From the NCBI GenBank assembly GCA_012103315.1, contig WLWZ01000015.1, positions 28,040-92,039 on the forward strand: a stretch of DNA of 64,000 nucleotides, in the 5' to 3' direction. The DNA comes from Alphaproteobacteria bacterium (lineage in GTDB: Bacteria; Pseudomonadota; Alphaproteobacteria; MPNO01; UBA2964). The notes under the pieces are model-generated. The model saw nothing but the letters and a program-made list of their open reading frames with translations, did no database searches and was not told the origin of the DNA. The position numbers and the translations under genes were made by a program. Positions 39,476 through 50,107 of the stretch are shown one piece after another. Numbering within the stretch: position 1 is the stretch's first letter; every line of letters begins with the position of its first letter.

Positions 39476-39517
39476 TGTTTTGTTCCTTTCTTCTTTCGTC
39501 CGTATCCCGCACTGCGC

Positions 39518-40255
39518 TTAATGCAGATGCAGGGCATCATTAATGTAAAAGCAGGTCAAAATTGTGAATACATAGGCCTGCAGGAAAGCGATCAGCAGCT
39601 CTAGCCCGGTCAAGGCAACGACAAAGGCGAACGGTAAAACACCGCCGACGACGCCCAAGCTGATGATGAAGCCGGCAAACACTTTAAGCATCGTGTGGCC
39701 AGCAGTCAGATTCGCAAACAATCGAACCGAGAGGCTGATTGGTCGCGACAAATAGGAAATAATTTCAATTGGGATCATCAATGGCCACAGAACCACCGAA
39801 ACACCGGGTGGCACAAAGAAGCTGAAGAAATGAAGCCCGTGCTTTACAAAGCCGAGAATTGTGACGCCAACAAAGACGGTTAGAGCCATTGCGAAGGTCA
39901 CGATGACATGGCTGGTAAAGGTAAAACTGTAAGGGATCATGCCCAGCATATTGCCGAACAGGATGAACATGAAGAGCGTAAAGACAAACGGGAAGTATTT
40001 ACGACCTTCATTGCCAACCGTATCGCGCAATAAATTGGCGACAAATTCGTAGGACATCTCGGCCATCGATTGCCAACGACCCGGAATGAGCGCGCGTTGT
40101 CGCATGCCTAAAACCAGGAACAGAGTCACCAGCACGAGAGTGAGGGACATAAAGAGCGCAGAATTTGTGAAAGACACATCGATCTCGCCCATCTTAAGGG
40201 GGATCAGTGTCTTGATCTCAAACTGTGCGAGCGGGCCGTGGCCTTCCGCTGCCAA
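39518..40255 (-). CDS. atpB: ATP synthase F0 subunit a
   Basis: 245 residues, five to six helices. The essential Arg178 is in ISLSVRLFANLTAGH, and FGNMLGMIPY is the usual middle segment. Provides the two half-channels for protons facing the c ring. Second gene of the F0 operon. Confidence 0.97.
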   Translation of the reverse strand: MAAEGHGPLAQFEIKTLIPLKMGEIDVSFTNSALFMSLTLVLVTLFLVLGMRQRALIPGRWQSMAEMSYEFVANLLRDTVGNEGRKYFPFVFTLFMFILFGNMLGMIPYSFTFTSHVIVTFAMALTVFVGVTILGFVKHGLHFFSFFVPPGVSVVLWPLMIPIEIISYLSRPISLSVRLFANLTAGHTMLKVFAGFIISLGVVGGVLPFAFVVALTGLELLIAFLQAYVFTILTCFYINDALHLH

Positions 40256-40272
40256 TTTAACCTCTCTGCCGA

Positions 40273-40629
40273 CTATTTTGCCGGACCGTCAAAATTATCA
40301 CTTCCGTTTTCTCGCCTGTAACCAACACCTTGTCCAATGCCGGTCGCAACGCGATAAACATTCATAAACCCAGCCGCTACGCCCAATAAGAAGAACAGCA
40401 GCATAAACCAGGGTTTTGTGCCGAGCCAGTAATCGAGCAGCAACCCAATGCCGACGCCGATAACCAATGCCGAAACAATCTCAACACCAAGTCGCATGGC
40501 CAACGCTAGGCCCTGACGGCTTGACCCTTTAGAGCCGGTTTTGGCTGCCGATTGCTCGGCTGCCTGGCGTGCCTGCTTTAACCGGGCATCAAGATCCTGC
40601 TCAGTCGCGGATTTCTCTTGCTCGGTCAT
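40273..40629 (-). CDS. atpI: ATP synthase accessory subunit I (AtpI-like)
   Basis: 118 residues from the ATG at 40629; a GTG at 40650 would add seven. Charged N-terminal half (to about residue 40), then two membrane helices around LGVEIVSALVIGVGIGLLLD and WFMLLFFLLGVAAGFMNVYR, the AtpI pattern. Thought to aid c-ring assembly or Mg uptake. First gene of the F0 operon, 110 bp downstream of smc; no clear terminator in the gap. Confidence 0.88.
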   Translation of the reverse strand: MTEQEKSATEQDLDARLKQARQAAEQSAAKTGSKGSSRQGLALAMRLGVEIVSALVIGVGIGLLLDYWLGTKPWFMLLFFLLGVAAGFMNVYRVATGIGQGVGYRRENGSDNFDGPAK

Positions 40630-40760
40630 GGCTGGATACGCCTTTCCCACCCCTTAAGGCGGGGGCACCATAGGGTGAGGTCCTAAACCTGTCAAGGCTC
40701 AAAACTTAAAACATAAGATACTGATATATATAAGAAAAATACCCCAATCGGCGGAATCGA

Positions 40761-43700
40761 TTAGGCGCTTTCGCGAAGCTCTTCCGCGGCCTGTAAATCG
40801 ACTGAAACGAGTTGCGAAACACCTCGTTCGCTCATCGTCACACCGAATAACCGGTCCATTCTCGACATTGTTAAGCGATGATGCGTTACGATCAGGAAGC
40901 GGGTACCTGTTTGGCCGGCGATTTCGTTGATTAACAAACAGAAACGCTCGACATTGGCGTCATCCAACGGGGCGTCGACCTCATCGAGGACGCAGATCGG
41001 CGCTGGGTTGGTCAAAAAGACGGCAAACAGCAACGCAATGGCGGTTAAAGCCTGCTCTCCACCGGATAGGAGTGACAGAACCTGCATTTTCTTACCCGGA
41101 GGGCTGGCCATAATCTCAAGGCCAGCTTCCAGTGGATCGTCGGCCTCGGTCAATGCCAGATGCGCCTTGCCGCCTCCAAACAGCCGTGTGAAGAGTTCCG
41201 TGAAATGGCCGTTTACCTCTTCAAAGGCTGCTAGCAAGCGGGTCCGGCCTTCGCGGTTAAGGCTGGCAATACCCTGACGCAGCCGGGCAATTGCAGAAAT
41301 CAGATCTTCACGTTCGGCCAGCATGACCTGGATACGTTCGTCGAGCTCTTCGGCTTCCGCCTCCGCTCGCAAATTGACGGCACCCATATTCTCGCGTTCG
41401 CGTTTGAGCCGCTCGACGCGGACTTCAATGGCGTCGCGGGTCGGTAGCTTATCGTCATCAGCGACACCGACTTCTTCAAGGGCATTTTCGGGTGCACAGT
41501 TGATACGCTCTTCCGCACGCTCGACGATGACCGTCATGGCTTGATCGATTTGTTCTTGTATTGCCTCACAGCGGACCCGTTCTTCGCGGGTTTCACCGAG
41601 TTTTGCTTCGACTTCCCGAAGCGCCTTGCCTGCCGCCGCTAATCTGGTTTCGCCCTCTGCCAGGGCATCAGCGGCTGTCCCCCGTGATTTCTCTGCAACG
41701 GAAATTTGCTCGAACAGTTCTGTCCGTTGTTCGGTGATTTGTTCGGGACGGGCCGTCACCTTTGCGAGGGCCGCTTCCGCTGTTTCGAGACGTTGTAGGA
41801 GGGCGTCGATTTGCGCTGATGCGTTATCGGCACGTCGTTTCCAAGAGTCTTTGGCTTCTCCCATATCGGCAAGGCGTTGTCGCCGTGATCCTGCCTCACC
41901 AATAAGGCGGTCATATGCGCTCTGCCGTTCGGTCGCGGCGGTACGGGATTCGCTTAATTCTGCTCGTAATTGCGTCGCTGATTCGCGGCGTTCTGGGATA
42001 TTGGTGAGCGCAGATAGTTCCTGTTTAGCCTGATCTATCGCGGATTGCATTTCGGCATCGTCAGCGCGGAGTGCTTCAGCGTTCTCGTCGGCAGAAACAA
42101 TCTTTGAACGGGCTTCAGAAAGGGTCCGGTTCTGTGCGGCTTCGCGGTCACGAATTTCCTGGAACGCCCGGTCAGCAACACGGACGGCCTCACGCGCATC
42201 CTGTTCGGCTGCCGTCGCTAGCTGAGCAGCGTCATGGCAGGCATCGAATTTTGCTTGAACTTCTTCGACGGTACGGGTTGCACGGTCCACTTCGGCGTGA
42301 AGGTCCTTGAGCCGATTGCGCTGTGTTAAACGTGCTGCTGATCCTGCGCTGGCGTCACCGAGCACCGTAAATCCATCCCAGCGCCAAAGCCCGCCATCGC
42401 GGCTTACGAGGCGCTGGCCTTGCGTAAGCTCACTGGCAAGCCGGTTCCCGGCTGCTTCATCGTCAACGAGCCCGATTTGTGACAGCCGCCGCGTGAGTTC
42501 GCGGGGCGCACTCACGACAGAGGAGAGCGGTGCGGCTCCTGCCGGCAATGTTGGTGTTGTTGAAAACGGTGACAAAGCGCGCCAGTGGATCGGGGCGGCT
42601 TCATCGTTTGGTGCATTTAGATCGTCGCCGAGGGCCGTGGCGAGCGCTAACTCAAATCCTGGCTCGACACTCAGGGCGTCAATCATTGGTGGCCACAAAT
42701 CTGGGTCGCCAACTGTGAGTAGGGCCTCGAGGGCTTCTTCCTCCGCCCTTAACCGGGTGCAGCGGGTCTCGACATCTTGTAAGGCACTGCGCGCTTCATT
42801 TTCAGTCGCCATCGCTTTGGCGCGGTTTACTTCGCCTTCATCTGCTGTTTTGCGGGCAGCATCCAATGTCGCACGCACTTTTTCCATTTCGGTGGTGAAT
42901 TCTGCCCCGGCGCCTTGTTCTTCAATGGTGGCCTGTGCGGCATTGCGCTCAATTTTCAATTCTTCAAGACGCTGCGCGATTCGGGCGCGGCGTGTTTCGG
43001 ATTCGCTCACTCGTCGGTTGAGAGATTCATGACGGGTTTCATCAGCCGCAATGCCTTGGGAAATTTCGGTCAGGTTCTGTTCAAGCCTACTCACCTCTGC
43101 GCTCGCCGTACTCAGAACTTCCTTAGCTGTCGCGATGTCTTGCTCTTGATTCTCCTCAGCTTGTTCTAGTGCTGCGATCTCACCGGTGAGACGGGTAAGG
43201 GCGGCGTCCGCATCCTCTTTAAGGCTGACCTCGCGATCACGGTCACCTTTGATTTGAGCGATCCGCGCGACGATCTCCTGATGTTCCGCCTCAATGCGTT
43301 TTTCTTCCTGTTCGAGCTCATTGCGCGCAATGATCAGTCTCTGTAACGCAGCGGCCTCCCGCGCCTCTGCCTCACGTAAAGACGGGACAGTGTTCGCTGC
43401 CTCGGTTTCTACCGTGGTTGCGCTGGCAACTTCCTGGGTAAGTGTTGCAACCGCTTCTTCCGCGATGGACATCCGTTGTATAGCGGCGTCGCGTTCCGCA
43501 TTGGCCTCCGTCCACTGATGATGAATGGCAATCGCTTCTGCGCGGCGGATATGATCACTTAAATTGCGATAGCGGTTGGCCTGACGGGCCTGTTTTTTTA
43601 GGCCTTTGAGTTGCTCTTCAAGGGCGCCCAGAACATCGTCAAGTCGTTCAAGATTGGTTTCTGCGGCGCGGAGCCGCAACTCAGCCTCATGCCGTCGTGA

Positions 43701-44222
43701 ATGCAGCCCGGTGATGCCGGCTGCTTCTTCTAACAGATGGCGGCGGTCAGTCGGTTTGGCGGCAATGAGGGCACCAATGCGTCCCTGGCTGACGAGCGCG
43801 GTTGAACGGGCTCCAGATGCCGCATCAGCAAACAAAGTTTGAACGTCTCGCGCTCGAACATCGTTGCCATTTACCCGGTAGTTTGATCCATCGCCACGTT
43901 CGATCCGCCGGATAACGTCAATTTCATCACCGGTATTATATTGTGGTGGAGCGTCACGCTCAGCGTTGTCGATGGAAAGCATCACTTCGGCGATGTTGCG
44001 GGGTGGACGGCGGTCGGTGCCGCCAAAAATTACGTCTTCCATCCCGCCGCCACGCATTTGCTTGGCAGAGGTTTCGCCCATGACCCAGCGCAAAGCCTCG
44101 ACAAGATTTGATTTACCACAGCCGTTGGGCCCGACCACGCCGGTAAGGCCTGGCTCGATCCACAACTCAGTGGGGTCAACAAACGATTTGAACCCGGTGA
44201 GTTTCAGCTTGGTAAATTGCAC
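40761..44222 (-). CDS. smc: Chromosome segregation protein SMC
   Basis: 1153 residues, GTG start at 44222. Walker A GPNGCGKSN near residues 32-40; long coiled coils (about 165-500 and 660-1000) around a hinge region (about 510-640); ABC signature LLSGGEQ at 1051-1057 and Walker B ICVLDEVDAPLDDAN at 1076-1090. Condenses and segregates chromosomes with ScpA and ScpB, not in this window. Preceded 29 bp upstream by the DsbA-like gene. Confidence 0.97.
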   Translation of the reverse strand: MQFTKLKLTGFKSFVDPTELWIEPGLTGVVGPNGCGKSNLVEALRWVMGETSAKQMRGGGMEDVIFGGTDRRPPRNIAEVMLSIDNAERDAPPQYNTGDEIDVIRRIERGDGSNYRVNGNDVRARDVQTLFADAASGARSTALVSQGRIGALIAAKPTDRRHLLEEAAGITGLHSRRHEAELRLRAAETNLERLDDVLGALEEQLKGLKKQARQANRYRNLSDHIRRAEAIAIHHQWTEANAERDAAIQRMSIAEEAVATLTQEVASATTVETEAANTVPSLREAEAREAAALQRLIIARNELEQEEKRIEAEHQEIVARIAQIKGDRDREVSLKEDADAALTRLTGEIAALEQAEENQEQDIATAKEVLSTASAEVSRLEQNLTEISQGIAADETRHESLNRRVSESETRRARIAQRLEELKIERNAAQATIEEQGAGAEFTTEMEKVRATLDAARKTADEGEVNRAKAMATENEARSALQDVETRCTRLRAEEEALEALLTVGDPDLWPPMIDALSVEPGFELALATALGDDLNAPNDEAAPIHWRALSPFSTTPTLPAGAAPLSSVVSAPRELTRRLSQIGLVDDEAAGNRLASELTQGQRLVSRDGGLWRWDGFTVLGDASAGSAARLTQRNRLKDLHAEVDRATRTVEEVQAKFDACHDAAQLATAAEQDAREAVRVADRAFQEIRDREAAQNRTLSEARSKIVSADENAEALRADDAEMQSAIDQAKQELSALTNIPERRESATQLRAELSESRTAATERQSAYDRLIGEAGSRRQRLADMGEAKDSWKRRADNASAQIDALLQRLETAEAALAKVTARPEQITEQRTELFEQISVAEKSRGTAADALAEGETRLAAAGKALREVEAKLGETREERVRCEAIQEQIDQAMTVIVERAEERINCAPENALEEVGVADDDKLPTRDAIEVRVERLKRERENMGAVNLRAEAEAEELDERIQVMLAEREDLISAIARLRQGIASLNREGRTRLLAAFEEVNGHFTELFTRLFGGGKAHLALTEADDPLEAGLEIMASPPGKKMQVLSLLSGGEQALTAIALLFAVFLTNPAPICVLDEVDAPLDDANVERFCLLINEIAGQTGTRFLIVTHHRLTMSRMDRLFGVTMSERGVSQLVSVDLQAAEELRESA

Positions 44223-44251
44223 CTGTTACTGGCTCCTAAACTACGCGTCTT

Positions 44252-44965
44252 CTATTTTAACAACGGGGCCACAACGGCCCGAAACTGTTCGGTGGTTAAC
44301 CCGCCGCTATATCTCTTGCCATTGATGATGACCGTGGGTGTGGCATTGATGCCAAACTTCTTGTCTCCATCGAGGCGTTGTTGGACAACCGCATCGGCAA
44401 TTTTTTTGTCTTTAATGCACTCATCGAACTTAGCTTGTGACATGCCACCAAGCCGAGCGATTCGAGACAAGGCCGCAAGTGGGTTTGTGTCGCGGGCCCA
44501 GGTGGCCTGTTGAGCGAACATTACGTCGATAAAAGCGAAATACCTGTCACGTCCGGCGCACCGGGCGATCATGGAACCGGACAATGCCAACTGATCGAGT
44601 GGAAAATCACGGTAGACCAGTTTGACTTTGCCGGTCTCGATATATTCCTTTTTGATCGCGGGCAGTGTGTTCTGGTGAAACTGCGCGCAATGCGGACAGG
44701 TCAGTGAGGCATATTCAAGCAACGTCACCGGTGCCGATGCCTTGCCGAGGACATAGTCGTCCTTGGTGATTTCGACCTTGTCGAATGAGGCATCGGGTTT
44801 TGGCGCCTCAATCTTTGCCGTAGCGGCGTTGGCAGCAGCCGTCGCAGCAGCTGATTTGCGCGCTGCGCTTTGCGAGCTCTCGTTATTGCCAATGACGCCA
44901 CTTATTGAAACGAACGCACCAATGGCAACCATGCCACCGACGACATACACCCATATATTCCGCAT
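44252..44965 (-). CDS. DsbA family thioredoxin-domain protein
   Basis: 237 residues. An N-terminal membrane anchor or uncleaved signal (about 5-25) and an Ala-rich linker lead to a DsbA-like domain with C90-P-H-C93 and the cis-Pro loop NATPTVIING. Periplasmic thiol oxidase or reductase. This type (DsbA-like with N-terminal anchor) lies before smc in many alphaproteobacteria; the functional link, if any, is unknown. Confidence 0.92.
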   Translation of the reverse strand: MRNIWVYVVGGMVAIGAFVSISGVIGNNESSQSAARKSAAATAAANAATAKIEAPKPDASFDKVEITKDDYVLGKASAPVTLLEYASLTCPHCAQFHQNTLPAIKKEYIETGKVKLVYRDFPLDQLALSGSMIARCAGRDRYFAFIDVMFAQQATWARDTNPLAALSRIARLGGMSQAKFDECIKDKKIADAVVQQRLDGDKKFGINATPTVIINGKRYSGGLTTEQFRAVVAPLLK

Positions 44966-45037
44966 TTCTTCCTCCTAACCACAAGATATAGCGTAAATTA
45001 CGGTCTCTGGTCCAGCCCTGGTTGCAGCTGAGGAGAC

Positions 45038-45607
45038 CTATTGAGAATTCTTTGAGTTCCTTGATTTCGGCGCCGCACGGTCGCGTTCGACTGCTTCGCC
45101 CAGATTATGGAGTGCTTGTCGCAAATCTGGTTCGGAAATGACACTGGTTTCCGATTCGATTCTCGCGATTTGATCGGGCGTTACCTCAGCGGATACGGAC
45201 TTGTCAGTTTCTACCTGGGTTGGCTTAAAAGATGTCTGTGAGATAGAAAGTCGGGCAATCGCGGGATAACCAAAATAGGTATTGATCCGTTGTAGAATCG
45301 AAGGTTCTTGGTGTTGGATTTGCAGTGCCACCGATCCTGACGCGGCGATATAAAGAGTACCTCCCTGGCGGGCCCCTTTCGGGAAGCTGAGATGATCAGG
45401 TGCGCTACCTGCAGCCATTTCATCACCGGCGATCTCCGCCCACCGTGTGACAATTTCTGCAGCCGCAAACCCTCGTTTCCGTAGAGCGGGTTCCGCGACT
45501 TTCGGCAGCACTGTAGCAAGCGCTCTGGGCCCGCTGAATTTTCGCCGTTGGTCCTTTTCGGCACCAACCGTTTTCGCGCCACCTTTTGAAGATTTTTTAG
45601 CCGCCAT
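45038..45607 (-). CDS. DUF721 (DciA-like) protein
   Basis: 189 residues from the ATG at 45607 (AGGA six bases upstream). An ATG at 45655 would add 16 basic residues and cannot be excluded. The conserved part is SGPRALATVLPKV through FAAAEIVTRWAEIAGDEMA and the C-terminal LQIQHQEPSILQRINTYFGY, the DUF721 core. Members such as DciA help load the replicative helicase. It sits in the conserved cluster with dsbA-like and smc genes, divergent from mutY. Confidence 0.85.
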   Translation of the reverse strand: MAAKKSSKGGAKTVGAEKDQRRKFSGPRALATVLPKVAEPALRKRGFAAAEIVTRWAEIAGDEMAAGSAPDHLSFPKGARQGGTLYIAASGSVALQIQHQEPSILQRINTYFGYPAIARLSISQTSFKPTQVETDKSVSAEVTPDQIARIESETSVISEPDLRQALHNLGEAVERDRAAPKSRNSKNSQ

Positions 45608-45712
45608 GGCAATCCTATATGCGATTCTGCGAAACCGCAGCCATTCCCGAGTCATGTCCTAGCCCTTAAGGTAAGGTGCGACCCTGTGGGGAACAAGCAA
45701 CGATGACGTGAT

Positions 45713-46792
45713 ATGGCGTATAAAATTGTCACATCTCCAGCCGCGATGCGCCGCGAGATGCTGGCCTGGTACGATCGCCATCGCAGGGTTTTGCCGTGGC
45801 GCGTCACGGCTGGTGAAACGGCTGATCCCTATCATGTTTGGCTTAGTGAAATAATGTTGCAGCAGACGACTGTTGCGACGGTGGGCCCCTATTTTCTGAG
45901 GTTTCTAGAACGTTGGCCGACAATATCTGACCTAGCGGCATCTGATCTCGATGAAGTTCTGCATGGCTGGCAGGGGCTCGGTTATTATGCCCGGGCTCGT
46001 AATATGCACAAATGTGCCAAGGTCGTTGCTGACGAACTTGAAGGTGAGTTCCCCGATACGGAGGATGGTTTACGCGCGTTGCCGGGGATCGGTGCCTATA
46101 CCGCAGCGGCGATCTCAGCGATTGCCTATGGCCGACCCGCCAACGTTGTCGATGGTAACATTGAGCGGGTAATGGCTCGTTTTTTTGCGGTCGAGCAACC
46201 TCTACCGGACTGCAAAGAAGCATTACGCGATTTGGCAGCGGGCGTTGCGCCAAAAACCGTGCGTGGACGACCTGGCGATTTCGCTCAGGCGGTGATGGAC
46301 CTTGGCGCCACGGTTTGTACACCGCGGAAACCGAAATGTTTGATTTGCCCCTGGCAACGCGGCTGCGCCGCCAAAGAAGCAGGCATTCAGGAAGAATTGC
46401 CACGCAAGCTTCCCAAGAAGGCAAAGCCCGTGCGGCACGGCGTTGTTTTCTGGGTGATGCGAAATGATGGCGCTGTTCTCTTGCGACGGCGTCCCGAGAA
46501 AGGGTTGCTTGGTGGGATGATTGAAGTGCCATCAACTGATTGGCTGGAAGAGCAATGGAGCGAAGCCAAAGCCCGCGAGTCCGCACCGGTCAAATCAGAC
46601 TGGACACCATTGATCGGGATGGTTCGCCATACTTTTACGCATTTTCATTTGGAATTGTCGGTGTTGGCAACGCGGGTTGGAATGACGGTAAAACCTGCGG
46701 ACGCGATATGGTCGACACCAGATCGGTTGGGTGAACAGGCATTGCCAACCGTTATGAAAAAAGTCGTGTCTCTTGCGCTAAGGGCAGGGTGA
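45713..46792 (+). CDS. mutY: A/G-specific adenine glycosylase MutY
   Basis: 359 residues. Catalytic E46 in WLSEIMLQQTTV and D147 in PANVVDGNIERV; helix-hairpin-helix LPGIGAYTAAA near 123-133. The 4Fe-4S ligands C202-x6-C209-x2-C212-x5-C218 are all present. The C-terminal NUDIX-like domain (about 235-359), with RRRPEKGLLGGMIEVPS, reads 8-oxoG. Removes A opposite 8-oxoG. Convergent with ccrM, nine bases apart. Confidence 0.97.
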   Translation: MAYKIVTSPAAMRREMLAWYDRHRRVLPWRVTAGETADPYHVWLSEIMLQQTTVATVGPYFLRFLERWPTISDLAASDLDEVLHGWQGLGYYARARNMHKCAKVVADELEGEFPDTEDGLRALPGIGAYTAAAISAIAYGRPANVVDGNIERVMARFFAVEQPLPDCKEALRDLAAGVAPKTVRGRPGDFAQAVMDLGATVCTPRKPKCLICPWQRGCAAKEAGIQEELPRKLPKKAKPVRHGVVFWVMRNDGAVLLRRRPEKGLLGGMIEVPSTDWLEEQWSEAKARESAPVKSDWTPLIGMVRHTFTHFHLELSVLATRVGMTVKPADAIWSTPDRLGEQALPTVMKKVVSLALRAG

Positions 46793-46801
46793 CGGTCGCG
46801 G

Positions 46802-48034
<1,233 letters not shown>

Positions 48035-48053
<19 letters not shown>

Positions 48054-48649
48054 AATATCTTGATGATGGGGGCAAAACTTTTTCGGTGATGCGGCGTAAC
48101 GCCAATCTCTTTAAGAGCCTTGCTGTGCTGGGCAGTACCGTAGCCAGAATTTGTCTCCCAGCCATAGCCCGGATAGCGCAAAGACAGTTTTGTCATGATA
48201 CGGTCACGGGTCACCTTAGCGATAATCGAGGCGGCGGCAATCGACAGAGAGACAGAGTCACCTTTGACGATTGTGCGGGCGGGGCAGGGCAGTTTGGGCA
48301 GCCGGTTGCCGTCAACCAGGGCGAATTGCGGCACAGTTGGTAAAGCGTTTACCGCCCGTTCCATTGCCTGAAACGTCGCGCCAAGAATATTGAGCTCACC
48401 AATTTCGGCAGGAGTGGCGGCCCCTATACCGATTTGTGAACAAGACGGTAATTGCGCGGCCACGACCTCGCGTTTCTTGGTGCTGAGCTTTTTGGAATCA
48501 TCGATTACATTAGCCAGTTCATCTGGTAATTTATCGGGATTGATGATGACGGCAGCGGCGACAACCGGCCCGGCCCATGGTCCACGTCCAACCTCGTCTA
48601 TACCGGCCACAATGCCGCCAGCCTGTTTCTCAAATTGTAGATCAGCCAT
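48035..48649 (-). CDS. rnhB: Ribonuclease HII
   Basis: 204 residues from the ATG at 48649; in-frame extension upstream runs over the antiporter gene and is not real. Catalytic D18-E19 in VAGIDEVGRGPWAGPVVAAAV, with further acidic ligands in FALVDGNRL and KGDSVSLSIAAASIIAKVTRD. Removes ribonucleotides from DNA. Start overlaps the antiporter stop by 8 bp. Followed by ccrM, a linkage conserved in alphaproteobacteria. Confidence 0.96.
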
Positions 48650-50045
48650 TATCTTTGACCTCTGGGCCTTGGACTTCTGCCTTCTTGCTTTGGTCGGTAA
48701 GTTTTGGCTGTGGTGGTAAAGCCAATGCTTTCTTTTCAGCCCGTTTTTCTGCGGCCTTTTCTTTAATTGTATGGGCCTGCGTCCAAAGACTTTCAGCGAC
48801 CCGGCGGGTCCAACGGGAACTGCGCCGTGCCAACAAACGTTCGCCAACAAATGTAGCTTCGAAGACCAGCTTGAGCGTTGAAAGGCGGCGTTCCGCAATA
48901 CGCTGCAATCGGCGAGCGGTTGACAGCCAGAACGGGCTTAGCGCTAGGCTCAGAACCGTTACAGAAATTATGAGTTTTGATTCTTCCGGTGATATCGCTG
49001 CAACGGCAGTGGCGGAAGCGGCAAGCAGGAACGAAAACTCTCCGAGTTGCGAGATCAGGACTCCCGACATAAAGGAGCGTTGCCAGGATTCCCGCAGGAG
49101 CCGAAAGATCGCGATATTGAGGGCGCTCTTGAACAGCGTCACGATCAGGAACAGGAACAGCACTGTTCCGAGATTGTCCTAGACAAATCCGAGATCGAGG
49201 AGCAGGCCGATGGATAAAAAGAACACCATCAACATAACGCTCTGGATCGGCCGTACGACAGCAAGCATCGGTTCCCGTTCAGCGCTATTGCCGATAGCAA
49301 GGCCGGCGAGAAATGCGCCATAAGCTGGCGATAGTCCGATGGCGCCCATCAACGCGCCCGCCCCAAAGCAATAGACCAGCCCGGCCAGCGGTGACAGATC
49401 CACATGACCGACGATGATTTTGTAAAATGGCAAATGCTGACGGCCTTGCTTGAGCAACAGCCGGACTAGCCCGAAGAGCAACAATGCTGAAATACCGATC
49501 TGGGTCGCTGCTGCCATATCGAAACCGTCGGCGCCCAAATTTTCGACGATGAGCAACATCGGCAGAAAGGCGAGATCCTGCGCAATAAGGACGGCAACGG
49601 TAATACGTCCGACACGGGCGCGGAGAGCCCCGATTTCCTCCAGCAGTTTTACGGCAACAGCAGTTGAAGAAAGTGCCACGACAAACCCCAGCAGAATTGC
49701 AGCTGAATTTGAAATGCCAAGAAGGGATGAGGCGGCGAACATGACGAGCAGGCTGGCCCCTGTCTGCATGGCAACGGCAGGCAAAGCGAGGCGCCATGTA
49801 TATTTTAGGGTCCGGACACTGAGCTCCATGCCGACAATGAACAGCAACATCAGGACACCGATCTCGGCAAAGCCCTTGATCATGCCTTCGCTTTGCACGA
49901 CTTCGAATCCGGTTGGCCCCAGGAGGACACCAGCCAGCAGATAACCAACCAAAGGCGGTTGACGGAAATGGGCGAACAGCATGCCGCAGGCAAGTGCCGT
50001 TAAGACAACATAGGCGAGTCCAGTGAGGTCGGTTGCATGTTCCAT
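48642..50045 (-). pseudogene. Kef-type cation:proton antiporter, interrupted by an in-frame TAG
   Basis: Two ORFs, 49179-50045 (288 residues) and 48642-49163, are one gene in one frame. The first ends LLLDLGFV-stop at 49179-49181, and the frame then continues DNLGTVLFLFLIVTLFKSALNIAI with the rest of a CPA2 (monovalent cation:proton antiporter-2) membrane domain and a charged Lys/Ala-rich tail, as expected for a family member of about 466 residues. The TAG is one base from TGG (Trp). The N-terminal part ends before the last helices, so it is unlikely to be functional alone. A true nonsense mutation or a sequence error. Confidence 0.85.
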
Positions 50046-50107
50046 CGAAGGGTCGAGTTTAACACGTCAGGCTGAGTCGTCTTCAATCCCGGTGCCATGG
50101 TCCGCCC

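Noticed and set aside
42307..43032. Plus-strand ORFs opposite smc
   Set aside because: Ser/Arg-rich translations typical of the antisense of Glu/Ala-rich coiled coil.
48650..48898. N-terminal extension of RNase HII
   Set aside because: It is a frame through the antiporter gene; the RNase HII family begins at the ATG at 48649.
49179..49181. TAG read as pyrrolysine in the antiporter
   Set aside because: Pyrrolysine is confined mostly to methylamine methyltransferases; a Trp to stop change or sequence error is far simpler.
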